DNA from: Gelatoporia subvermispora B
Taxonomy: Eukaryota > Basidiomycota > Agaricomycetes > Polyporales > Gelatoporiaceae
Length of the DNA stretch: 64,000 bases
Direction: 5' to 3'
NCBI GenBank assembly: GCA_000320605.2
Contig: KB445792.1
Coordinates: forward strand, 2,628,717-2,692,716
Made by a program: the position numbers and the translations under genes. This document shows, in pieces, positions 55,379-64,000 of this stretch (the first letter of the stretch is position 1; every line of letters starts with the position of its first letter). The notes beneath the pieces are model-generated. The model did no database searches and was not told the DNA's origin. It saw only the letters and a program-made list of their open reading frames with translations.

Positions 55379-57570
55379 ATGTCTCTGGACGACAGACTGA
55401 AGGTCGTCGCATCGACTGCCATCCATGGCTTGTGTTCTACACATCAGATTTTGACGCCAATATCTTCTTTCGACCTCTTCACTCGTATCATTGTATCTGG
55501 CCCACCAGCCGGCCTCTTCCCGGATGGCGACACCCCAACATTCAAACTAACCGACCTCTCGCGCTTCGAATCCCTCCTAGAACATCTCTCCACCAGCTGG
55601 GACCATGGACGAATTGTTCTTCTGCGCGAGCGCGATGGCAGCCTCACGATCATGGACGTTCTTCTAGGCGACGAATACAAGGGCGAGGACGGGGGCACGG
55701 GCAGCGCGTACCCCCAAGTCCGCAAGCGCAAGCGCGTCATTGACGAGGACGCAGACTCTGCAGCCGGCAGCGATGAGGAGGAGCCTCACGAGCAATCGCC
55801 CGCCGTCCGGAAGCCTCCACCGTCCGCCCTCGCCAGCGCGAGCAAGGCGACGAAGGAGGCATATGCGCTCCTCCAGCGGAGCTCCGCCAAGGGCCGATTA
55901 CTTGCAGAGCAGGTGCGTCGTCTATCACTCTCTAGCGTACTTACGTTTGACGGGACAACGCACGCAGTTCCGCTCGCTCAATGGAAGCTTTGAGCCTATC
56001 TGTGCCCACATCACGAAGGACGACTGTGCCAAGGCGCGAGCACTCGCCGCGGGCAGCAGCGACACGCCGGCGGGGATCTGCGACAGGGTGCACTTCCGCC
56101 CGCTCATCCGCCCGCACACGGACCCATCGCTCGGGCACTGCTCGTACCTCAACACGTGCTACTCCGAGCCGACATACGCGCAGTCACCATCAATCCCGCC
56201 ACTCCCATCCCACCGCGCCGCGGGGTACGGTCAGCAGGGCGGCGGCACCGTCAGCCTGCCCAGCGGCCTCGGCGCGGGTGGCAGGGGCAAGGAGAAGGCG
56301 CCGTGTCGATATCTGCACTTCGAGGTGGATTGGGATGCGAGCGACGGGACGGGGAACGAGGAGCGAAGGGTGGAGGTGAAGAAGCGGCCGTATCGACTGG
56401 GAATTGGGCTGGGGCCCGCAGGGAAGGAAACGCCAATGGTGAGAGTAGACCTGCCAATGCCAGGAGTGGTGATATTGATAATGCCGGTGTTACCCTCTAG
56501 CTCCCACCACAGTGGATAAATTGCGACCTGCGGCGTTTCGACTATTCAGTGCTGGGCAAATTTCATGTCATTATGGCTGACCCGCCCTGGGACATTCACA
56601 TGAGCGTAAGTCTCTCCTTCAGTCTATCCTTCCGATGAGCTCGGGACCCGCGGACTATCACCATGGCGTCTGCCCAGAGAGCCCGCGGTGTCTTGTCTGA
56701 TGTCTGCTGCGCCCGCCACACACATCAGATCTGCTCATCGACTGCAAACGCGCTGTGTCTGACTGTTGTGCGTTTCAGCTGCCTTACGGGACGATGACAG
56801 ACGACGAGATGCGCGCGATGCCGATCCCGGCTTTACAAGACGAGGGCCTGCTCTTTCTCTGGGTCACCGGGCGCGCGATGGAGGTCGGCCGCGAGTGCCT
56901 CCGCGTCTGGGGCTATACCCGCGTCGACGAGGTCGTCTGGGTTAAGACGAATCAGGTAAGTGATTCTTTTCTCCTTTCCCGCCGACGCCGTGCGCTTCCC
57001 TGTTTTATCTCCGCGACTAACCTGTCTTTCTTTGTCTTCCGTCGATAATCTCTTGTTCAGCTCCAGCGCGTCATACGGACAGGCCGCACGGGTCACTGGC
57101 TGAACCACACGAAGGAGCACATGCTGGTCGGCGTGAAGACCGTCACGGACGAACTGGGGAATCTCAAGTTCCCCGCGTGGGCGAACCGCGGGCTGGACAC
57201 CGACGTGATCGTATCAGAGGTGCGCGAAACGAGCCGCAAGCCGGACGAGGTGTACGGTATGATTGAGCGCATGTGTCCCGGCGGGCGCAAGATTGAGATC
57301 TTCGGCCGGAAACACAATACGCGCCCTGGGTGAGTGCGCTTCAGAGAATGGCGAGAAAGTACGACTGAAGTGCTCGTCGGTGCAGGTGGCTGACACTCGG
57401 GAACCAGCTGGGCACTGATCAGATATACGAAGAGGATCTTGCAGCTAGGATCAAGGCTAGGTAATGGACTTGAAGATGTCTCTATGTATCTGGAGAGCTT
57501 ACGCCTGTCATGGTTCATCAGGTACCCGGAACGGATCATTAATGTGCCTCCACCAAGCGGAGGGTATTAG
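55379..57570 (+). CDS. IME4: mRNA N6-adenosine methyltransferase, IME4/METTL3 type (MT-A70)
   Basis: This is the catalytic m6A writer using S-adenosylmethionine, nuclear; in yeast it acts in meiosis. The ATG at 55379 gives [19 protein letters not shown] lysine-rich acidic linker ([20 protein letters not shown]) follows. A Cys/His region (CDRVHF ... [14 protein letters not shown] ... [11 protein letters not shown]) corresponds to the METTL3 zinc-finger/linker segment. The methyltransferase core has the catalytic DPPW in [16 protein letters not shown], then [74 protein letters not shown] and the end [21 protein letters not shown] rather than EPPL marks it as the catalytic (METTL3) and not the METTL14 branch. 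About seven exons. The linker holds a Gly-rich insert ([20 protein letters not shown]). Confidence 0.93.
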
Positions 57571-57779
57571 GTCGTTATCGTTGCATACATTCCAAATTTC
57601 TCCTCCATTTGCTTTCGTGCTTTCCACGCAGACTGATATGTACTGTTATTGTACTCATATCGCATGACAGAATTACGTTCAACTTCGTTTCCGGACATTC
57701 CCACAGAGCACATACTGACAGACCGACTTCATTCAACTGTGTGAAGTACACCAATCCTATGCGCGGTGCAAGATGCCTG

Positions 57780-58685
57780 CTAACGCAAGGACACTCGTTG
57801 AGATGCGTGAAACCCGATTGTGGTGATACTTACCTCACTCCACGATGAAGCTGTCGATACTGCGTGCATCGCCTGCGGCAGCGCCACCGCCGCCGCCTCT
57901 TTCGCTAGTTGATCTGCCAAAGCGTTGTGCTTGCGTGGAATCCACCAAAAAATGATCTTGACATTATGCAATTGCTCCTGGACCCGCACCTCATCGTCGA
58001 GCTCGCGGAACAGGTCGAGGTTTTTAGGAGGACGGCCGCTCGACTCGACCCAACCGTTCGCCTCGATAATAGGAGAGTCAGAAAACGCAGCGTGGTCTGC
58101 GAGAGCGCTGCAAGTAGGTCTTACCTTCCATTGGAGCATTCACTCTGTCATGCCTCTCACAACATATTTCGAATCTCCCGCCAATACCCAGTAGCCATTG
58201 TATCGCGTCCCGCTATGCGGGTGTGGCAGGTCGCTCTCGCAGGGATAGGACGAGTTCGACATGCTGTAACCAGATCGCAGTCTGCTGAACTTCCGGAGCC
58301 CGTGCAATGCGGCGAGCAGCTCCGCACGCTGGCTTGTCCTGCTCCCGTGTGGATCGTGGAAGTCATCTACGGGAATAGACCATTTGTAGACCACTTGTGT
58401 GCCCACCGCGATCCCCATCCCTGCTCTGGCGTGTCTTGTGCCGTTGGAAAAGCACGCACCGTCGGTGAAAATTATGCGGCAGTGGTGGCATATTCTGTCT
58501 GGGTATGTATCATGGTGCGCGCAACATCGCCCGGAAAAGGTGAGGCAATGAGGGCAGGTGAGGATAAGGTCTTCCACAGTATATCCTTGTAGGCGATCAC
58601 AAAACGATACGACGCGATTTGGGTGGAGGTCGACATCGGATTTGTCTCGGAGGACTGGAGCGATTGTATCATGTAAAGTGTTCAT
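57780..58685 (-). CDS. Stand-alone RNase H domain protein
   Basis: RNase H cuts the RNA strand of RNA-DNA hybrids. The start MNTLHDTIAPVLRDKSDVDL leads to a Cys/His-rich stretch (LTCPHCLTFSGRCCAHHD, ICHHC). The RNase H fold then keeps all four acidic catalytic positions: IIFTDGACFSNGT (Asp), SQRAELLAALHGLRK (Glu), YWVLAGDSKYVVRGMTEWM (Asp) and PRKHNALADQLAKEA (Asp). Introns are likely after MTEWMLQWK (rejoining at ANGWVESSGRPPKNL) and perhaps before YNGYWVLAGD. The last codons, after SSWSE, may be intron, so the end is uncertain. The frame is open upstream to 58733 with no ATG. No reverse transcriptase is adjacent. It is either a host gene of an agaricomycete RNase H family or a domesticated retroelement domain. 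Confidence 0.75.
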
Positions 58686-59175
58686 TGTTCGACCATGGCC
58701 TACCGCGAGCCGCGGTTGGTATACTTCTATCACTCGGGTAGGGTCAAGACAGGCGCTAATTTAGATTTGCGACCGTGTAGAGACCATTTCTCACTTCATA
58801 CTGTCTCAGCAGCGATGTTCAAGCACGTACAGCTCAGATAAAATTTATATTCGCTCTATGGCATTTCCTTGCACAAGTATGCCCTGGATGGCCGCTCCGT
58901 CCTCTCAGTGGGCAACCCCCGAGTGGAGCCACACCGAGCGCCTTTTATCGGATTTGGCCGGAAGGGATTCGGGTGGGACAATATCAAGACACGATAGATT
59001 TTACCATACTTCTACCTTCAAGACTCGAATGCCTTTTGATTTGTCTCTCCTGGCCAAAAACTCTTGTGCGTGACATGGCAGAATCAGTGCTACTTATCTT
59101 TGACGACGTATCGCACTAGAATTTACATTACCAGACGGTCGGTATGACGTACCACTTCCGAATCGATTTTGCACT
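58686..59175. other. Intergenic, about 490 bp
   Basis: Upstream of the RNase H gene and downstream of dioxygenase C. Nothing else was recognised. Confidence 0.5.
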
Positions 59176-60580
59176 TCAAATCGCAGCTGGGTTGTGCTCC
59201 ATTCCTCTGCTTGCTTTCCATGTCTCTGGACCCTGCGGAAGAGCATGCTCAGCAATGTACCATGTGACAATCGCGGGATCATTCGGGTGCTTACAGTTCG
59301 ATTCTTGATCCTCTGGTTCTTGATCCTCCTCGCGAACCATTGCCCCGCCGTCGATCCCGTCTGATACCTTCCTTCTGGAGCTTTCGCAACAGCATCCGCA
59401 ATGAGCGGGCTTTCAGTCAACGGTCGGAGTTCGACGGGATTTCCCGGGCGAGTGAAGAACACCAGAGACCAGCGCTCGTGTTGGCCTTGCTCTTTGGGAG
59501 GAGGTCTGTAGCGGCGATTAAAAATGCTCAAACTGCGAGAAACTCAGACCCACATCACGCGGTGCAGGTTGGATCTCAAGATGCCCCCGCTAAGGATGGT
59601 CAGCGCGTCGCCTATGTTGCAGATCGCATGCCCGGGGATCGGCTGTCGTCCCTAGTTAATACCAAGCCCGAAGCGATGGGCATTAGACAGGATCTGCTTA
59701 CCTTGACATACTGCCACGTCTCTACCCCGGGCACGAGCACCTGAAGACCGCCGAGGCGGTTGTGCAAGAACGACTTCAAGCAGGATCGTCAGGTAAGCGC
59801 GGGACGTCGCATAAAGTCCACTTGCCAAGGATCCGAAGTCCGTGTGCGCCCCGATGGCGACTTTCTCCTCCGAGATGGCCCCCTGGTGTGGCGGGCTCTT
59901 GATCACACGCGCTTCGCTCCCGCTGGGCTCGTCGATCGTGTGGCGCTGCGTGAGTGCCCCGTCGGGAAGGCCGAGCTTGTCCTCCAGCACGCGGACCAGA
60001 GTGGTATTGACATCTACCGACTTTTGTACGAACGGCTTGACCACAGTGTCCATCTTGGCGTTGACCGTGGAAGGATACACTCGGTGTACCTTGCGCGGCC
60101 AAGCCAGTGCGTCGTCCTTGGACACGTTGATGAATTCGACCGTGTCAAGGTTCCCATACTCGTCGGTAGCTGATGCGCCTCGGGCTTTGTAACTGTACTC
60201 GACGTCTCAGAGAGATTGCAATGCCGCCACCGCTAACATGTGTCTCACCCAAAGGAAATTCCATCGTCTCCTTGCTCGAACTTCATCTTCTCCTCGAGCG
60301 GGAGTTCCATAGTCTCCGCGCCCATGTCAAACATCCCGTCAACTTCTGATTCCGCTCCATGATTTTTGAGACTATATGCTCAATTTGAATACAATGCACG
60401 CAGCACGCTGCTGATGTGATCTGGTTGTACTCACTACCAGAACCCGAGCTGAGTTGCAGCCTTCCATAATTTATCAATCTCGTCTTGATCACCTAACTTG
60501 ATGAGCTCGTAGTCTACGATGAGCAGGGGGTGGGTAGGAACGTCTGTTGGAAAGGGTGGCAATGAGTTGAGTCCGGGCAT
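59176..60580 (-). CDS. 2-oxoglutarate/Fe(II) dioxygenase, isopenicillin-N-synthase-like (paralog C)
   Basis: Third copy of the family in the window; substrate unknown. It starts [20 protein letters not shown] at the ATG at 60580, and the first intron again splits GFWY. Later blocks are [33 protein letters not shown] (HxD), [43 protein letters not shown] (His) and [12 protein letters not shown] (RxS). An intron after KNRT leads to the last exon [18 protein letters not shown] and the stop at 59176-59178. Exon structure and last exon match paralog B, so B and C descend from the more recent duplication although about 50 kb apart. A TATA box lies 45 bp upstream. No disabling change was seen. Confidence 0.9.
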
Positions 60581-60624
60581 GGTGAGAGTTTGTCCGCAGA
60601 CACTCCCATGGGTACATTCGAGTG

Positions 60625-60632
60625 CTTTATAC
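60625..60632 (-). promoter_or_regulatory. TATA box of dioxygenase C
   Basis: The minus strand reads GTATAAAG about 45 bp upstream of the ATG at 60580. Confidence 0.45.
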
Positions 60633-62237
60633 AGCGTAGGAGAGCTTCGACGCCGCTTCTCCCACACTGGATCCCGTCCTCGCCACTGTCAGGTGAACGA
60701 CTCCGCCGTGTCGAGGCTCATTGAACTTGAGCTCGGGGCTGGGGTGGCGAAACTTGCAGGCGCCAGACTGACCAGCTGCATTACGCAAGGCAGGCATGCC
60801 CCTGCCCATCCATTCGATACTCCACACTGATCCCGGCACAACGTGTGCATGATGTATCGCATAAGGAATCGAGGCTAATCGGTGGCTGTAGGAGAATTAT
60901 CTCGTGCAACGTGCTGTGAAGGGCCTCGTGTACTGCTTCTCGAAGCTCAGAGCAAACATATGATCTCATCTGCCGGACCCAAACACCCCTTCGATGACCA
61001 CAGCATTGCGAATTGCACGGCATAGTCACGATGATATCTGATACCCGTGTAGGGCTGGGTAGATGTAAACCTAGATGCTGTCGGGTATTTCGGGAACGGA
61101 ATTGACATGGCAATTTATGCTCTGGATCTTTTGGGGTGCTGACCTGTCCACCCTGCCGGTGTAACGTAACTGATTACGCCAGGTACAATTCATACCTCCA
61201 CGCTGTTCGATAAGCCGGCATTACAGCAACAGCGAGAGCTCACGTATGCAGCGCGACGATTCTATACAAAGAGACGCTTTGGCAATGCGAAGCAGATAGA
61301 CGGGAATGCGGAGTATCCCACCGAGCCCATTGGAACCAGCAGGGCTGCGTCTCGTTCCGAAAGAATAGCGAACTTGATCATTTCAAATCCCGGGAGTCTT
61401 TCCTGCAGGAATGGCAGATAACACACGATGCGTTGCATTGGGAGTCTCCATACGCACGTCTCGGTCCTTCTCAAGTATCCGGTTCCGACTTCGGTGAGAA
61501 TTGGATGAATTGAGTCACTACGCTTGACCGCCCGAGGAGAGCTTCTTTGGACATATCTTCACTGCGGCGTAAGAATAGCCGCGTGAAGGCACGATCGAGA
61601 TGCGGGGTTGTGAAGGGTTGTGACGGAGCGTTCTTGATATTACACAGCCGATTAACAGTGTATAGTTATTTAATCACCAACATTGCGAACAGTATTCGCC
61701 CTAGCGTAAACTTGACGGTCGGATGCTATCATTGATGCCATCGAAACAACGACCTGGGTGATATTCTCGCATGAGCTCACGTTCAATCGGTGGAATCCAG
61801 AACACATTAGGAGAGGCTTGACCAGCTTCTTGGCGGTGTTTTACTGAGGGGACATCTCCCCGCAACACGGCGTGTATGGCCTCGTTAGCTAAGGCTGACC
61901 CATCAAGAACCCTCTAGTAGACTAGATCGTAAAAGTTTAAGTAATGTTGTTGTCTATCGAATACGACGTACAATATCGATGATCCAGTGACTTAAAGCAG
62001 ATTTTTGCAACAAGAACGAGCACAGGCCAAGTCGGAGGGGGCTGTTGGGATACGGTGAGACGCCACACATGACATTGACAGCTGTCATCCCCAAAAATAT
62101 CTGGGTTCGCGAGCATGTAAAGTATTGTTACCCTATGCCACGGTGGGTTCACACATACAGTATAGCAGAAAAGAAGTACGAGTCTGTCCAGTTCTTCACC
62201 ACTGTTCACCCTTCTTAAGACTTCATCAAGATCCAAA

Positions 62238-62285
62238 GGTCTCTGGTAGCCTACCAGAGACCGGTTTGCTAGTAACTAGCAAGCC
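62238..62285. repeat. Two adjacent inverted repeats (hairpins)
   Basis: At 62238-62262, GGTCTCTGGTA and its exact reverse complement are separated by 3 nt. Immediately after, at 62263-62285, an 11-bp arm with one mismatch (perfect inner part TTGCTAGT) surrounds a single A. Two back-to-back hairpins in non-coding DNA are unusual. Confidence 0.75.
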
Positions 62286-63834
62286 GTGAATAACCAATAT
62301 CACATCAAGCATAGAAAAATGTCAGTCATATTATGCGCATGTCATATTTCTGGGCTTGTCTCTGGAGAAGTCGGGACACAGAAGGGTGGATGTGAGTAGG
62401 ACCCAACAAGTTAGTGAACCAAGTTCTAGCGAAGGCTGGCGAAGCAACAGCCGGCTGGTTTAAGCGCACATTATAATTACGTAAGAAACGCCCGAAGATA
62501 TTCGCGGATCAATTTATTAGCGCCCGTCGACAAGACCAGCTTCTCCGCAGCACTTTCAAGGGCGCTGAGCTAGTAGCATAGCGGAACGAACGGCAAAGTT
62601 CTTACAAGGAGACATGAGGTGAGTTTCTCAGAGTCACCTATACCAAATCGAACCACGACACCAGTAATTGGAGTATGAACCGCCGACGCCGATACAATTC
62701 CGGGTTCAGCCTATCCAAGGCCCCAAAGTGCCACCTCGAACTAGTCACCCGGAACTCCCATTAAAACGCGCCTGCCTAGACTCTATAGGGGCAGAAATGC
62801 GCGACACACACGCAAATATCTGTTACACCGCAGATATCTGACCCGCCAGCCGACTGTAATGGAGTAGGAGGTTCGGCACGACCGGTCTCCTAAAAGGCAC
62901 GGAGACGCACTCTGCTAGTGCGGCCCGTAAGTTTCATTTCCGGAACTCGACGTTTTAGCTTTAGATTCCCAAGGCTAGCCTTGCTGAGTAATATTGACCG
63001 CTAGGGCTTCGTGCAACATAGCTATGTGTCCGATCCAGGATCGGCCTGTTTGCTGATGATGCTCGCCATGGCGAGTAAGCATTTCGATATTCAGAACGCC
63101 TGAGGTGCCTTGCTGGCAGTGCTAGCCTTTCCTGGTGTCCAGAGGTGCCACAGACGCCTCGGGCGTCCTACTGCCAAATATACATTTGTGAACGCAAGCG
63201 GCGCCGTGAGCTAGTGCGGAGACAGGCACGAATAACATCTGGTGAGTAGGTCATCTGCCCTCGAACGCTGCGCCCGAGAACCCGCGGTATGTGGATGTTA
63301 CATGTAACGTATAAACTCAAAATACTCCAAGCCGTCCCTGCGCATATCCTGCCGGCTGGGGCGATGCGGCAACACTTTGTATCATTCATATTGCGCAGGA
63401 GTGAGCGAGACCGGTCCGAGTCGTGCGCGCCCTGGTTCCCACCCATGGACAAGCATGTATGCGCGACAATGATGCCATTCCCGCTCGAGGCAAGGTGGCG
63501 CACCCTGGCTAAGTCGGTGAGTTCGCCGTTCTCGTACGGGCAGGTCCGTGGCTGGCCTGTGGAACCTCGACCATATGGCTGCCCGTGAGTAAGCCACGGC
63601 TACAGCATCCATCCGACAGGTCTCCCTCAGCTGACTTTGCCACCCCCACCGTTGCCTGTATGCGTGCCTAGGACGATCATCGCGGGCGCTGTTCTATCAT
63701 CGTCGAGTGGTGCTGCAGCCCAGTGGATTATCCTGCGTATCTTGATTGCAAATGACAATCCTCCAGGTCCCGTGTATCCATGTCTGCGCGAAGATGCCGT
63801 TTGTGGTACCCGCTCTCAGACGGCGACGTGCTAT

Positions 63835-63878
63835 CACGAATCTGCTCGCCTGCACGAAATCTGCTCGCCTGCACGAAT
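63835..63878 (+). repeat. Short tandem repeat, 18-19 bp units
   Basis: CACGAA(A)TCTGCTCGCCTG occurs twice head to tail (63835-63852 and 63853-63871, the second with one extra A), followed by a partial third unit CACGAATCTGC. Confidence 0.75.
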
Positions 63879-63933
63879 CTGCGGCGTCGCTTGGATCTGT
63901 CATCAGTGACATCTTCTCGATGCATAAACCGCG

Positions 63934-64000
63934 ATGGATCAGCAATCGCCCGTGACTGGAAGCGTTCCTGGTCCATTCACCGTGGCGAGCTTATCCCGCA
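63934..64000 (+). CDS. Possible 5' end of a gene truncated by the right edge
   Basis: An ATG at 63934 opens a frame to the window end: MDQQSPVTGSVPGPFTVASL SR. The Ser/Pro/Gly-rich composition is plausible for the N-terminus of a fungal protein, but 22 residues are too few to assign a family. It may be chance. Confidence 0.2.
   Translation, partial: MDQQSPVTGSVPGPFTVASLSR

Larger units (their letters stand above)
60581..63933. other. Gene-poor stretch, about 3.35 kb
   Basis: This is the longest gap in the window. Open frames on both strands are at most about 110 codons, with no domain, no signal peptide and no coherent splicing. It contains paired hairpins (62238-62285) and a short tandem repeat (63835-63878). 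It could hold decayed repeats or long UTR/ncRNA sequence, which cannot be told apart by eye. Confidence 0.5.

Noticed and set aside
61937..62236. 99-codon minus-strand frame in the gene-poor end
   Set aside because: Protein-like start, but no domain, no splice support and no promoter signal.

Overview
The window looks like nuclear DNA of a filamentous basidiomycete, probably a wood- or litter-associated Agaricomycete. Almost every gene is cut by many short spliceosomal introns (about 50-60 nt, GT..AG with a few GC..AG), very small exons are common, intergenic gaps are short, and the proteins match eukaryotic and fungal families. No bacterial operon, CRISPR array, rRNA or tRNA was seen.

Layout, left to right. 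The left edge holds the 5' end of an IMP dehydrogenase gene. At 1.0-11.4 kb two isopenicillin-N-synthase-like 2-oxoglutarate/Fe(II) dioxygenase genes flank a tandem pair of secreted GH92 alpha-mannosidase genes. A 782-bp non-autonomous DNA transposon with perfect 21-bp terminal inverted repeats follows (12.66-13.44 kb), then an alanine/glycine-rich IFI6/IFI27-like small membrane protein. From 15 to 24 kb lie a mitochondrial Icp55-type aminopeptidase, an Ole1-type delta-9 desaturase fused to cytochrome b5, and a type II membrane glycosyltransferase-like protein. From 24 to 42 kb are housekeeping nuclear genes: Rad16 (repair helicase/RING), a WW-domain protein, an HMG-box protein, a PNUTS-like PP1 regulator, a LIM-domain-binding cofactor and Imp3 (U3 snoRNP). 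A kinesin-3 (Unc104/KIF1A type) fills 42.3-48.3 kb. An F-box protein, two more IFI6/IFI27-like genes, a GPI-type GH128/Asl1-like glucanase, an IME4/METTL3 m6A methyltransferase, a stand-alone RNase H protein and a third dioxygenase paralog follow. The last 3.3 kb has no gene I can recognise.

The genes do not form one pathway. The accessory parts are three paralog sets: dioxygenases x3, GH92 x2 and IFI6/27-like x3. The most unusual signals lie in those sets. One IFI6/27-like copy has an in-frame TAG exactly at the Trp codon conserved in its two paralogs, with the reading frame kept intact afterwards. One GH92 copy has AT in place of GT at the donor of an otherwise perfectly conserved intron. 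Exons of 7, 11, 12, 12, 14 and 19 nt recur in unrelated genes, several next to catalytic motifs.

Gene models were built by eye from reading frames, splice consensus and family conservation. Boundaries are firm where exon sums divide by three (both GH92 genes, ICP55, dioxygenase A, GH128 and the IFI6/27-like genes) and approximate elsewhere.
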